The notes under the pieces are model-generated. The model saw nothing but the letters and a program-made list of their open reading frames with translations, was not told where the DNA came from and made no database searches. 46,372 nt of DNA from Prosthecobacter debontii. Its GTDB lineage: Bacteria; Verrucomicrobiota; Verrucomicrobiia; Chthoniobacterales; Chthoniobacteraceae. The stretch is from assembly GCA_945905735.1 (NCBI GenBank), contig CAMDQC010000023.1:1-46372 (forward strand), given 5' to 3'. Position numbers and translations under genes: made by a program. How positions within the stretch are numbered: position 1 is the stretch's first letter; the number at the start of each line of letters is the position of its first letter. Positions 10,162 through 19,317 of this stretch are shown in pieces.

Positions 10162-10872
10162 TCAGCGCCCGAACATCCCGGAGATCTCCGCCTGCATCGC
10201 CTCCGCCGCAGCGCGTGGGTTCGGTGCATTGCGGATCGGGCGGCCGACTACGATGTGGTCGGCCCCAGCCTCAAACGCCTGAGTCAGCGTCATCGTGCGC
10301 TTCTGATCATCGCTCCCTTTTTCGTCAGCGGCGCGAATGCCGGGAGTAATGATGAGCGGTGCCTCGCCCAGTTCAGCTCGGAGGCGTGCGGCTTCTAGGC
10401 CGGAGCAAATGAGACCGTCGATGCCCGCCGCGATGGCTTTCCGAGCGCGCATCGAGACGAGTTCCTCCACCGGGCCGTTCCAGCCGAGTTCAGCGATGTC
10501 GTCCTTGTCCATACTGGTGAGGACGGTGACGGCGAGAAGTTTCATGTCGCCTTTTACGGGCACCGCTCCCGCGTAAATCGAAGAGACGCCGTGCAGCGTG
10601 CAGCAAGTCGCACCGCTGCGAGCCAAGTTCGCCACCGCACCACGCACCGTCGCGGGGACATCGTAAAACTTGATGTCAGCAAAGACTTTTTTCCCGCGTG
10701 CGCGGAGTTCCTCCAGCAACTCGAAGTAGTGCCCGCCCATACAAAATTCGAGGCCCAGTTTGTAGAATGTGACGGAGTCGCCGAGGCGGTCCACCCAAGC
10801 GCGGGCGTCTTCGATAGTGGGAACGTCGAGGGCGAAAATAAGTCGGTCGCGGTTGTCGATAGCTTTTGGCAT
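10162..10872 (-). CDS. pyrF: Orotidine 5'-phosphate decarboxylase
   Basis: The last step of de novo UMP synthesis: decarboxylation of OMP. Starting at ATG 10872 gives 236 residues, the normal size; the open frame extends upstream but adds an unrelated leader. The N-terminus contains the L-I-F-A-L-D-V strand with the K-L-G-L-E-F substrate lysine region, then the catalytic D-I-K-F-Y-D-V-P-A-T block. The C-terminal phosphate-binding segment I-V-V-G-R-P-I is present. It is a TIM-barrel cytoplasmic enzyme. The gene is monocistronic, convergent with the PSD1 gene and divergent from the TSUP gene. No other pyrimidine genes are nearby. Confidence 0.96.
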   Translation of the reverse strand: MPKAIDNRDRLIFALDVPTIEDARAWVDRLGDSVTFYKLGLEFCMGGHYFELLEELRARGKKVFADIKFYDVPATVRGAVANLARSGATCCTLHGVSSIYAGAVPVKGDMKLLAVTVLTSMDKDDIAELGWNGPVEELVSMRARKAIAAGIDGLICSGLEAARLRAELGEAPLIITPGIRAADEKGSDDQKRTMTLTQAFEAGADHIVVGRPIRNAPNPRAAAEAMQAEISGMFGR

Positions 10873-10957
10873 AGTCCGGGTGTGATGGCGGAACGGCGGC
10901 GGACTGGCAATGCAGTTTGCGCTTTCTCCGGCAGGCGCGGAGATGCAGAAGTGGGAG

Positions 10958-11326
10958 ATGAATCCGATTATTATTACCCTGCTCATCGGAGCAGTCGGCG
11001 GCGTGATGGCGGCACTGTGCGGCGTGGGCGGCGGCGTGGTGATGGTGCCCGCGTTTGTGCTGCTGCTGAAAATGGGGCAGAAAACTGCGGTCGCAACTTC
11101 ACTCGCGGCGATTGTTCTTACCGCAATTTTCACCACTGCGAAGAATCACGTAAACGGATTCATCGACTGGCGCACCGCAATCCTCGCGGGAGCCGCTGGC
11201 GCGCTGGTGGGCTGGTTCGCAGCAGACTGGTTGAAGGCGCTTTCCGACACGACGCTGAAGCGGTTCTTCGCCACGGCGATCATAGTTTTCGGCGTGCAGA
11301 TGTGGATTTCTTCGTTCGAGAAATAG
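10958..11326 (+). CDS. Half-length TSUP (TauE/SafE-like) membrane protein
   Basis: A small membrane protein of about 122 residues with roughly four transmembrane segments. The glycine-rich start (G-A-V-G-G-V-M-A-A-L-C-G-V-G-G-G-V-V-M-V-P) is the signature of TSUP (DUF81) exporters of sulfite or other organosulfur anions. Full-length members have 7-8 helices and about 250 residues, so this is one repeat unit and probably works as a dimer. I chose ATG 10958 because it places the hydrophobic helix at the N-terminus; ATG 10943 (with AGG seven bases upstream) and ATG 10910 are alternatives. Its substrate cannot be inferred from its neighbours. Confidence 0.8.
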   Translation: MNPIIITLLIGAVGGVMAALCGVGGGVVMVPAFVLLLKMGQKTAVATSLAAIVLTAIFTTAKNHVNGFIDWRTAILAGAAGALVGWFAADWLKALSDTTLKRFFATAIIVFGVQMWISSFEK

Positions 11327-11331
11327 CGGGA

Positions 11332-14300
11332 TCACTCGACCACGAGCACGCCGCGCATCACGGCCCAATGGCCGGGAAATGTGCAGATGTATGGATACTG
11401 GCCGGGCTGCGCGGGCGCGTTGAAATGGATCGTCGTGGACTTGAGCGGATCGAGCACGCGCGTGTGGCAGAGCACGTCCGCACTTTCCGGAACGTAGTGA
11501 CGCGAGAGCGCGTTGGGCTCGGCGATGAGCGCGTTGGCCAGCGCGCCCACTCGCTCGGCGGAGCCGGGTTTTAGCAGCACCCAGTTGTGCGGCATGTTGT
11601 CGGGGTTTTCGAGCGTGAGAGAAAGACGCTCGCCTGCTTTTGCGCGGAGTTCTTTTTGCGTGAACTGAAGACCGGCGGCGGTCTGGATTGTCAGCTTCCG
11701 CCCCGCTTCGCCTCGCTCCCACACGACAGGCAGCAACGGCGTGACGAGCGGCGCGGGCGCTTGGTCGCCGTGCGCATGGGTTTTGGCGATGGCCTTGTAA
11801 CCCGCAAACTCGGTGAACGGCTGGCCGAGATTATGAGCCGTGAGAAACAACTCGCGCTGCACTCCGGCCTGCGGCTGCACGACGAGGTGGATCTGGTGCG
11901 CAGGTCGGAGCTGCGGGATTTCCAGAAAAAGGCGGCGTCCATCCGCGAGGACGCGGGCGCTCGTAATTTGCAGAACGTCGTGACCCGGTTTCCCCGGCTC
12001 GCGCAATGAGAGCTCCGGCGAGCCGTATGCCGCGCTGTAGCGATAGTTCCAGCATTGGGCAAAATGCGCCGCGGCGTTTGTGGCGGACGCGCCGAGCTTA
12101 TCGGAAAACGACAGCAGCACGCCATTGTCGCGCGCTTCAAACGCGACCGGCATATTCAGCGCGCCGCCGGTAAAGCGAAGACGCTGAAGGCAACCATCGT
12201 CGGGCGTATAGGTGCCCCAGCCTGTCATCCCGGTGACGTAGAGCTGGCCGTCGTGCGGGCTGAAACGACCACGATGCGCACCTGCGCGAAAATCGCCCGG
12301 CAGCGGAACTGCGGTGCCCTGCCACACTCCATTCACCTGCTCGCGCAGCACGACCATCGCGGTTCCTGTGCCGTAGCTGAGATGCACCATTTGCCCGGCC
12401 AGCGCGCTCCAGCGACCCGCCGGAACCCACGTCTGTCCCCCCGCAGAGTTGTCCAGTCCGCGCGGGAGCCAGAGCAGCGGAGGCAGCGTCTTCACGCCCT
12501 GCTTTGGGCCGGGATAGCCGTAGTATCCACCGGGCGTGATCTGCGCGATGGCGCTCGTCGGCGTCCACTCACCTTCGGAATACGGCACCGTGAGCGTGCC
12601 GTCGGGACCGAGGCCGAAGCCGTCCGGATTGCGAAAGCCCGATGCCATCACCTCGGCCTTTTTGCCGGGCGGAATTCGCAGCAATCCGCTGGTGCCGGAG
12701 ACCGTAAAGAAATTGCCGAGCGCATCGCGCTCAAGACCGCACAGATAATCGTGGCCGCCGGTCGGCGTGGTGAAATCATTCGTGAGGCATTCGTAAAAGT
12801 CCGCCTCGCCGTCGGAATTCAAATCGTGGAGCCGCGTGATCTGGTCACGCCCGAGCACGCACACTTTGTCCTCCACAATCACGAGCCCGAGCGGCTGATG
12901 CAGCCCTGCGGCCATTCGCTTCCAGCGCAGTTTTGAAAGCGTGATGTCCACTCCGCTCACACGCCAGACGTCGCCCGTCATCGTGCAAACTGCGATGTCG
13001 CCATTCGCAAAGAAATCGTGACCGGCGAGGAAGAAGAGCGTCTTCCACGGATTCGAAAACGGGAGCGTCAGCGTGTCCACCGCGAACGGCCATCCGGCGA
13101 TCGTTTCGCCTGCGACGCCGCGTGTTTCCAGAACCTCCGGCCATTGCGTCGGGCCGCCCTTGGTGAATTTCCGCAACGTGTCGCCGGTTTCCAGGTCCAG
13201 CCGTCCGTTCTTCATAGTTAGCATGCGAAGCCACTCCTCGTCGCCCTGTCCCGACACAAAAATCGTCATTTCGCCGTGCCGGTAGTATCCGCGATACTTT
13301 CCGGCGGCACCAGGGACCGGACCCATTCCCGCGAGCAGGTCGGGACGCGATTTTCCATTCAACTGCAAGCCGCCGAGCAACCCGTGGCGGAAGTCGCTGA
13401 ACTTCACGAAACCGCCCTCCCACGCGGCGCGCCACTCGTCGGACACCGGATCGTAGCACGCTGCAAATTCACCCAGCCGCACAACGACGCCCTTAGGCAC
13501 CGTGAGTTTTCCATCGCGGAAAACGCCTGCCATGCACGCGCCGAAGTCCATTTCGTTCCATCGTCCGTCGCGCCACGTCTCCTCGTTTTGATTTCCCCAG
13601 TGCCCGAGTTTGCCGCTGTCGAGACCGGGGTAAGCGGGCATCAAGTCGCGCGGCTCTGCGCGCCAGTCGCGCGCCTGCTTCGCGTAGAAGTCGTAGATGC
13701 GATCGCGGTTCACCAGATGCGTATGCAGCGGATTCGCCGATGGATTCAGCGGCTCCCGCTCGGGCAGCGCGAGTTCTCTGCGCAGTCGCTCCAGCCCGCG
13801 AAGATTGGCTCGCAGCGTCACTTCGCTGTCCGTCTCCTCGCGATGGTCGATGATTCCCACCGGACCGCGCCAGCCGCTCTTCTCGATGATGCGCATCATT
13901 TCCAACTCACGGTCGCCCTCGCCAAGATGCAGGATTTTCCGGCCCTTCGCATCGCCGCCGATCTCCATCCCGTTGAGATTCACCGCGAACACATAAGGCT
14001 GCATCGCCTTCCACCGCGCCGCGAAATCCGCGATGTGCGCATGGCCGTGGTGAAAGTTGTAAACGATGCCGACGTGCGGCGCTGCGTGGTTTTTCCGTAG
14101 GTGCTCGGCAATCGCCGCCATGTTCTCCGGGTCGCCGTTCCAGCCGCCGTGGTTATAGATTGCGAGCTTCGAGCCGATCTTCCGCGTCTGCTCCACAGCG
14201 GAAAGAAGCGACTCCGCGGCGCGCTTCACTTTTTCGTCGTTTGTGGGCGCGTCGGGATTGGGGGCCATAAGCCAGATTTGCGGACTCAGCTTATACTTCG

Positions 14301-14610
14301 CGAACAGCTCAAACGCCTTCGGATGCACGCCCCAGAACGCGAAGAACTCGATGCCGTGCTTTTGATACGCGAGGATCTCCGCCTCAAACTCCGGCTCATG
14401 TTTCTCGCGCCAGTCGTAAGCGACTCGCTTCAGTCCGAGCCCCACAACCATCTGCGCACGCTGCTCGGGCGTGCGTTGTTTCGCATCAAACGGAACGATG
14501 CACCACGCATCGAGATTCGCTAGGTCGTAGAGCCCGTGAGGCTTTTCCGTCTGCGCACAGAGCGGCGCAAACGATGAGATGAGGAGAAAGAGAAGGCGCA
14601 GTTTTTTCAC
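11332..14610 (-). CDS. Secreted multidomain protein: TIM barrel, DUF6797-like, beta-propeller and C-terminal azurin-like cupredoxin
   Basis: The 1092-residue protein starts at GTG 14610 with a signal peptide (M-K-K-L-R-L-L-F-L-L-I-S). Residues of about 25-285 look like a xylose-isomerase/AP-endonuclease-2 type TIM barrel (Y-N-H-G-G-W-N-G, Y-N-F-H-H-G-H, I-D-H-R-E-E). Next is a DUF6797-like segment (R-W-N-E-M-D-F-G-A-C-M-A-G-V-F-R-D-G-K-L). A sorbosone-dehydrogenase-like propeller follows (G-L-V-I-V-E-D-K-V, D-L-N-S-D-G-E-A-D). The C-terminus is a blue-copper domain with His1008, Cys1076, His1081 and Met1085; the C-x4-H-x3-M spacing is exactly that of azurin. I infer a periplasmic redox enzyme acting on a sugar or polyol, passing electrons to its own copper domain. 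A CTCCGG/CCGGAG hairpin at 14610-14627 abuts the start. Confidence 0.85.
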   Translation of the reverse strand: MKKLRLLFLLISSFAPLCAQTEKPHGLYDLANLDAWCIVPFDAKQRTPEQRAQMVVGLGLKRVAYDWREKHEPEFEAEILAYQKHGIEFFAFWGVHPKAFELFAKYKLSPQIWLMAPNPDAPTNDEKVKRAAESLLSAVEQTRKIGSKLAIYNHGGWNGDPENMAAIAEHLRKNHAAPHVGIVYNFHHGHAHIADFAARWKAMQPYVFAVNLNGMEIGGDAKGRKILHLGEGDRELEMMRIIEKSGWRGPVGIIDHREETDSEVTLRANLRGLERLRRELALPEREPLNPSANPLHTHLVNRDRIYDFYAKQARDWRAEPRDLMPAYPGLDSGKLGHWGNQNEETWRDGRWNEMDFGACMAGVFRDGKLTVPKGVVVRLGEFAACYDPVSDEWRAAWEGGFVKFSDFRHGLLGGLQLNGKSRPDLLAGMGPVPGAAGKYRGYYRHGEMTIFVSGQGDEEWLRMLTMKNGRLDLETGDTLRKFTKGGPTQWPEVLETRGVAGETIAGWPFAVDTLTLPFSNPWKTLFFLAGHDFFANGDIAVCTMTGDVWRVSGVDITLSKLRWKRMAAGLHQPLGLVIVEDKVCVLGRDQITRLHDLNSDGEADFYECLTNDFTTPTGGHDYLCGLERDALGNFFTVSGTSGLLRIPPGKKAEVMASGFRNPDGFGLGPDGTLTVPYSEGEWTPTSAIAQITPGGYYGYPGPKQGVKTLPPLLWLPRGLDNSAGGQTWVPAGRWSALAGQMVHLSYGTGTAMVVLREQVNGVWQGTAVPLPGDFRAGAHRGRFSPHDGQLYVTGMTGWGTYTPDDGCLQRLRFTGGALNMPVAFEARDNGVLLSFSDKLGASATNAAAHFAQCWNYRYSAAYGSPELSLREPGKPGHDVLQITSARVLADGRRLFLEIPQLRPAHQIHLVVQPQAGVQRELFLTAHNLGQPFTEFAGYKAIAKTHAHGDQAPAPLVTPLLPVVWERGEAGRKLTIQTAAGLQFTQKELRAKAGERLSLTLENPDNMPHNWVLLKPGSAERVGALANALIAEPNALSRHYVPESADVLCHTRVLDPLKSTTIHFNAPAQPGQYPYICTFPGHWAVMRGVLVVE

Positions 14611-14708
14611 TCCGGAGCATACCGGAGCGGGCGCGCATCCTTAGCGAGGGTCTTTGAAGGCGATTCCTCTTGCTGCGATGCGGCGTTTTTCCCCACGAAT
14701 AACGAACG

Positions 14709-16082
14709 ATGCATTCGCCCACTCTTGAGTCTCCGCTGCCGCCTTCGCCTGGGGCCAAGTCGGTCTATTTGAAGGACCTCGATTTTGGCGTGCTCGCACA
14801 GTGCATTCATTGCGGGTTGTGTTTGCCCACCTGTCCTACCTACGACGACACGAAGCTCGAGCGCCATAGCCCGCGCGGGCGGATCCAACTCATGAAAAAT
14901 GTCGCGGAGGGGCGGCTGGATGTGACGCCGACTTTCGCGGAGGAAATGTATTTTTGCCTCGGCTGCCTCGCGTGCGAAACGGCGTGTCCGGCGGGCGTGG
15001 ACTACACGCGGATGTTTGAGGAAGCGCGCGGCGACATCGAGCGCACGGGCGTGCTGAATACCGAGAGCCGCTCGTGGATTCGCGGGCTGCTCCTGCGCGG
15101 CGTCTTCACGCGTCCGTGGCTGCTGCGGCTCATCGGGCGCGGCATGTATCTTTACCAAACGAGCGGCGCGGAGTGGCTCATGCGCAAGTTCGGGCTCATC
15201 CGACTCGCGCCGAAAAACCTCCGCGAGCTAGAGCCGCTCGCGCCGCGCATCCGTCCCGATTTTTCCGACGACCTCATCAGCGAAATCGAAACGCCCGATG
15301 CCAAAGCCCGCGCCCGTGTGGGGATGCTTACGGGATGCGTGCAGGACCTCACTTACTCGCACGTGAACCGCGACACCGTGGACGTGCTCCTCGCGAACGG
15401 CTGCGAGGTCGTCACACCGCGAATGCAGCATTGCTGCGGCTCCCTGCACGGCCACAACGGCGAAATCGAAATCGCAAAAGACATGGCGCGCCGCAATATC
15501 GACGCGATGGAGCGAAGCGCCGGCTCACTCGATGACCTCGACGCCATCCTGACCAATGCCGGCGGCTGCGGCTCGCATCTGAAGAACTACGATCACCTTC
15601 TTCACGACGATCCGCGTTACGCCGCGCGCGCCGTTCAGTGGTCGGGAAAAGTGAAAGACATCCACGAGTTTCTCATCTCGCTCGGCGTGGTGAAACCGAC
15701 ACATTCGCTCGCTGAACCGAACGGCAAACCGCTTGAAATCACCTACCACGAAAGCTGCCACCTTTGCCACGGTCAGAAGATTACCAAACAACCGCGCGAC
15801 CTGCTCAAACTCATCCCCGGCGTAAAGCTCATCGAACTCCCCGAAAGCTCGTGGTGCTGCGGGAGCGCGGGCGTTTACAACATTACCCAGCCAGAAATGA
15901 GCATGAAGTTGCTCGAACGCAAAATGGGCAACATTGCGAAGACAAAAGCCTCGGTGGTCGCCAACGGGAATCCTGGCTGCTCCGTGCAGCTCGAGTTTGG
16001 CACGCGCAAGCACGGCAATGATGTCGAGATCGCACACCCGATGACGCTTCTCGCGCGGTCGTATCGTGGGGAAAGACAATGA
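14709..16082 (+). CDS. glcF: Glycolate/lactate oxidase iron-sulfur subunit (GlcF-like)
   Basis: A 457-residue Fe-S oxidoreductase that transfers electrons from the flavin subunit GlcD toward quinone. Two N-terminal 4Fe-4S ferredoxin motifs are complete: C32-x2-C35-x2-C38-x3-C42 and C83-x2-C86-x2-C89-x3-C93. The C-terminal half has two CCG (cysteine-rich) domains, seen as H-C-C-G-S-L-H-G and E-S-C-H-L-C-H followed by S-W-C-C-G-S-A-G. It lies 63 bases upstream of glcD on the same strand. There is no separate glcE gene. The pair could also serve D-lactate or another 2-hydroxyacid; sequence alone does not decide. Confidence 0.92.
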   Translation: MHSPTLESPLPPSPGAKSVYLKDLDFGVLAQCIHCGLCLPTCPTYDDTKLERHSPRGRIQLMKNVAEGRLDVTPTFAEEMYFCLGCLACETACPAGVDYTRMFEEARGDIERTGVLNTESRSWIRGLLLRGVFTRPWLLRLIGRGMYLYQTSGAEWLMRKFGLIRLAPKNLRELEPLAPRIRPDFSDDLISEIETPDAKARARVGMLTGCVQDLTYSHVNRDTVDVLLANGCEVVTPRMQHCCGSLHGHNGEIEIAKDMARRNIDAMERSAGSLDDLDAILTNAGGCGSHLKNYDHLLHDDPRYAARAVQWSGKVKDIHEFLISLGVVKPTHSLAEPNGKPLEITYHESCHLCHGQKITKQPRDLLKLIPGVKLIELPESSWCCGSAGVYNITQPEMSMKLLERKMGNIAKTKASVVANGNPGCSVQLEFGTRKHGNDVEIAHPMTLLARSYRGERQ

Positions 16083-16145
16083 GGTTTCCTGAATTAGTAT
16101 TTCCTTTTTCCACGCCGACGCTGCCCAATAATTACGAACACACTC

Positions 16146-17519
16146 ATGCCGAATCTCGTCCAAGACATCTCCGCTTTCATCGCACCCGAGCGTGTTCTTC
16201 ACAGCCGCGAAGACCTGTTGGCCTACGGCTACGACGGGACGGCGGCGCTCCACGGCGTTGCCGCCGCCGTCGTGATGGCGCGGACCACCGCCGAGGTACA
16301 GGCACTCGTGAAATATTGCGCCGAGCACGGCATCGCCGTCGTCGGGCGCGGCAGCGGCACGGGTCTCAGTGGCGGCAGCGTGCCCTCGAATGGCTGCGTC
16401 GTTTTGTGCCTCACGCAGATGGATAAAGTGCTGGAGCTGGATGAGAAAAACCTGACCATCCTCGTCGAGTGCGGCGTCATTACCGCGAAGGTCGCGGAGA
16501 TTGCCGATGGCGCCGGGCTCCTTTATCCGCCGGACCCCGGCTCCATGCGAATCAGCACCATCGGCGGCAACGTCGCGGAGAACAGCGGCGGGCTGCGCGG
16601 GCTAAAGTACGGCATCACCCGCGACTATGTCATGGGAATGGAAGTGGTGCTCGCAGACGGCTCGCTCGTGTGGCTCGGGAACAAGTGCGTCAAAGACGTG
16701 GCGGGCTATTCGATGAAAGACATCTTCATCGGCAGCGAGGGCACGCTCGGCATCATTACGAAGATTTTGCTCAAGCTCGTCCCGCGTCCGCAGGCAAAGA
16801 AAACTATGCTCGCCACCTACTCGCGCATGGACGCCGCCGCCGACACCGTCTCCGCCATCATCGCCGCGAAGATCATCCCTTGCACGCTAGAGTTCCTCGA
16901 TAAAATCACGCTCAACTGCGTGGAAGACTACGCCAAAATCGGACTCCCTCGCGACGCCGAGGCCATCCTGCTCATGGAAGCCGACGGACACCCCGCCGCC
17001 GTCGAAGACCAAGCCGCGAAGATGGTCGAGATCGCCAAACAGTGCGGCGCGACGGATGTGCAAATCGCCCGCGATGCCGACGAGGCCACGCGCCTCGCCA
17101 GCGCCCGCCGCACCGCGTTCAGCGCGCTGGCCCGTGTGTCGCCGACAACTATCCTCGAAGATGCCACCGTTCCCCGCAGCGAGCTGGCAAAAATGATCCG
17201 CTTCGTCCAAGAAGTTGGCGTGCGTCATCGGCTAAAAATCGGCACTTTTGGCCACATGGGCGACGGCAATTTGCACCCTACATTCCTCACCGATGAAAAG
17301 AACCTCGACGAGATGGCACGCGTAGAAATCGCGATGAAAGAAATCTTCGACTTCGCGATTTCACTCGGTGGGACGATCACTGGCGAACACGGGGTCGGCC
17401 TTGCGAAGAAGCCCTTCCTCCCCGCCGCCATCGGCGAGGCAAGTCTCGGCCTGATGAAGAAGCTCAAAGCCGCACTGGACCCGAAGGGCATCCTGAATCC
17501 CGGGAAGATTTTCGATTAA
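16146..17519 (+). CDS. glcD: Glycolate oxidase FAD-linked subunit (GlcD-like)
   Basis: A 457-residue FAD-binding-4/FAD-oxidase-C family enzyme that oxidises 2-hydroxy acids such as glycolate to 2-oxo acids. The FAD-binding domain occupies about residues 35-215, with the pyrophosphate loop G-R-G-S-G-T-G-L-S-G-G (67-77) and the P-P-D-P-G-S-M-R and N-S-G-G-L-R-G-L-K-Y-G blocks. The C-terminal domain has G-H-M-G-D-G-N-L-H-P and G-T-I-T-G-E-H-G-V-G, both typical of GlcD and D-lactate dehydrogenases. It forms an operon with glcF. Its end is only eight bases from the nuoN stop on the opposite strand, with no obvious terminator between. Confidence 0.94.
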   Translation: MPNLVQDISAFIAPERVLHSREDLLAYGYDGTAALHGVAAAVVMARTTAEVQALVKYCAEHGIAVVGRGSGTGLSGGSVPSNGCVVLCLTQMDKVLELDEKNLTILVECGVITAKVAEIADGAGLLYPPDPGSMRISTIGGNVAENSGGLRGLKYGITRDYVMGMEVVLADGSLVWLGNKCVKDVAGYSMKDIFIGSEGTLGIITKILLKLVPRPQAKKTMLATYSRMDAAADTVSAIIAAKIIPCTLEFLDKITLNCVEDYAKIGLPRDAEAILLMEADGHPAAVEDQAAKMVEIAKQCGATDVQIARDADEATRLASARRTAFSALARVSPTTILEDATVPRSELAKMIRFVQEVGVRHRLKIGTFGHMGDGNLHPTFLTDEKNLDEMARVEIAMKEIFDFAISLGGTITGEHGVGLAKKPFLPAAIGEASLGLMKKLKAALDPKGILNPGKIFD

Positions 17520-17527
17520 AGCGCCGC

Positions 17528-19042
17528 TTACTTGTGGGCGACTGCGGTGATGGGGCGCTCGCTGAGTTGATTCAGGATTGGCGCGGGCCAGATTCCGAGC
17601 ACGAAGACCAGCGCAACTAGGCCGCCGACGAAGAGGCGCGTGAGCGGGCCGACGGTGATGGGTGTGCGGTCGGTGGGTTCGTCCCAATACATCGCGGCGA
17701 TCACTTTAAAATAGTAGTAGAAGCCTGCGCCGACGCCGAGGATGCCGACGCCGATGAGTGCGTATTGCCCGGCTGCGACGGCGCTTTTGAAGACGAGGAA
17801 CTTGCCGAGGAATCCGGCGGTGAGCGGGATGCCCGCGAGGCTGGCGATGGCGACGGTCATGGCGAATGCGAGGAACGGGTTGCGCTTGCCGAGTCCGGCG
17901 AAGTGCCGGATGTCGTCGCCGCGTGATTGGCGGGCGACGGTGATGAGGACGAGGAAGGAAAGCAGGGTCATCACAAGGTAGCCAGCGAGGTAAAAGCTGA
18001 TGGCTTCTTTTGCGCCAGCGGGGTCGGCGGAGAGCGCGGCGCAGGCGATGAGCAGGTAGCCTGCGTGGGCGATGCTGGAGTAGGCGAAGAGGCGCTTCAG
18101 ATTGTCCTGCGGCATGGCGGTGAGGTTTCCGTAGAGCAGTGTGAGGATTGCGAGTAGGACGAGGGCGGCGACGACTTTTCCGCGCACGGCTGGGATGGCG
18201 AGGAAGACTTCGAGCACGCGGACTAGGACGATGAAGCCAGCGGCTTTGCTGCCGACGCTGAGGAACGCGGTGACGGGCGTCGGGGCGCCTTGGTAAACGT
18301 CGGGAACCCAGAGCTGGAAAGGGGCGGCGGCGATTTTGAATCCGAGCGCGACGAGCACGAGCATGATGCCGAAGAGCAGCGCGTGTTCATTTCCCACGAG
18401 CGGTCCGCCAGCGGCGAATCCGGCGACGAGCGCGGCTTTTACTTTGTCGAGGTGGGTGTGGCCGGAGAGTCCGAAAATCCAAGTGACTCCATAGACGAGG
18501 AAGCCGGTGCTGAGTGCGCCGAGGATAAGGTATTTGACGCCTGCTTCGAGCGATTGCTCGTGCTTCCGCATGTAGGCGACGAGGACGTAGAAGCCGATGG
18601 TGACAAGCTCCAGCGCGACGAAGATGAGGATGAAATCAACCGCCGACGCCATGAACATGAGTCCCGCGCAGATGAAGACGGGCAGGCAGTAAAACTCGCC
18701 AGTCCCGCGTCCTTCTTCGGTGCCGGGGATGAACTTCGCGAGCACGCTGCGATACTCCAGCGCCATGACGAGGACGATGGCGGTGGTGGCGAGGGCGATG
18801 CGTTTGAAGAGCATCGCGGTGGCATCCACGGCGTAGAAATTCCACATGCTGCCCGCTGCCGGATTCGCAGGCGGCGGGGTGGTGAAAAAGGAGAATCCGA
18901 CAAGCGCGAGCAACACGGCGATGGCGTAGCGAGCCATGTGCGAGCGGTCGGCGCGTGTGCTGAATGCTTCGGCGAAAAGCATGAGCAAGCCGAGGACGAG
19001 GACGGCGATTTCGAGCGTGATGGCTGGGATGATTTGTTGCAT
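17528..19042 (-). CDS. nuoN: NADH-quinone oxidoreductase subunit N
   Basis: A 504-residue antiporter-like membrane subunit of respiratory complex I, contributing one proton channel. It is hydrophobic throughout, with about 14 predicted helices. The family blocks P-D-V-Y-Q-G-A-P-T-P-V-T-A-F-L-S and L-K-R-L-F-A-Y-S-S-I-A-H-A-G-Y are present, including the conserved channel lysines. It is the last gene of the nuo cluster. It is separated from nuoM by 275 bases that hold a small gene on the opposite strand, so it may need its own promoter or long read-through. Confidence 0.96.
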   Translation of the reverse strand: MQQIIPAITLEIAVLVLGLLMLFAEAFSTRADRSHMARYAIAVLLALVGFSFFTTPPPANPAAGSMWNFYAVDATAMLFKRIALATTAIVLVMALEYRSVLAKFIPGTEEGRGTGEFYCLPVFICAGLMFMASAVDFILIFVALELVTIGFYVLVAYMRKHEQSLEAGVKYLILGALSTGFLVYGVTWIFGLSGHTHLDKVKAALVAGFAAGGPLVGNEHALLFGIMLVLVALGFKIAAAPFQLWVPDVYQGAPTPVTAFLSVGSKAAGFIVLVRVLEVFLAIPAVRGKVVAALVLLAILTLLYGNLTAMPQDNLKRLFAYSSIAHAGYLLIACAALSADPAGAKEAISFYLAGYLVMTLLSFLVLITVARQSRGDDIRHFAGLGKRNPFLAFAMTVAIASLAGIPLTAGFLGKFLVFKSAVAAGQYALIGVGILGVGAGFYYYFKVIAAMYWDEPTDRTPITVGPLTRLFVGGLVALVFVLGIWPAPILNQLSERPITAVAHK

Positions 19043-19090
19043 GGGCTAGTTGGCTTGCGCGTTCGGGGATGTTGCGGTAGTGGTGCGCGT

Positions 19091-19312
19091 ATGACTGTTG
19101 AAAAATTCAAACAAACTTGGCACGCGCAACCTTTCGTTCCGTTTCGCATTCATTATCCCGGCGGGAGTCCGGTTGACGTTCCTCATCCTGACTTCCTGCA
19201 CATGTCGCCGACTGGGCGTATCGCCCACGTTTCTTTGGCAGACGAAAGACTCATCCATATCGACGTGGCTTTGATTACTGCGATGGAGGAACTTCAGCCA
19301 GCGGTGCATTAA
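19091..19312 (+). CDS. Conserved small protein of unknown function, antisense within the nuo operon
   Basis: The protein is 73 residues, starting at ATG 19091 (M-T-V-E-K-F-K-Q-T-W). The sequence pattern (Q-P-F-V-P-F-R-I-H, then V-D-V-P-H-P-D-F-L, S-P-T-G-R, and a hydrophobic I-D-V-A-L-I-T-A-M-E-E-L end) matches a widespread uncharacterised small-protein family that I recall being scattered singly in several phyla. A longer open frame extends upstream but runs antisense through nuoN and is not coding. The gene is divergent from nuoN (48 bases) and convergent with nuoM (5 bases), so it interrupts an otherwise tight operon on the opposite strand. It has no signal peptide or membrane segment. Confidence 0.75.
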   Translation: MTVEKFKQTWHAQPFVPFRIHYPGGSPVDVPHPDFLHMSPTGRIAHVSLADERLIHIDVALITAMEELQPAVH

Positions 19313-19317
19313 ATTCC

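Noticed and set aside
10873..11136. N-terminal extension of PyrF (88 codons)
   Set aside because: It covers the divergent promoter and the TSUP gene; PyrF has full length from ATG 10872.
18290..19090. 5' extension of the 73-residue gene's open frame, antisense through nuoN
   Set aside because: The extension is acidic low-complexity sequence mirroring nuoN; only the last 73 codons look like a real protein.
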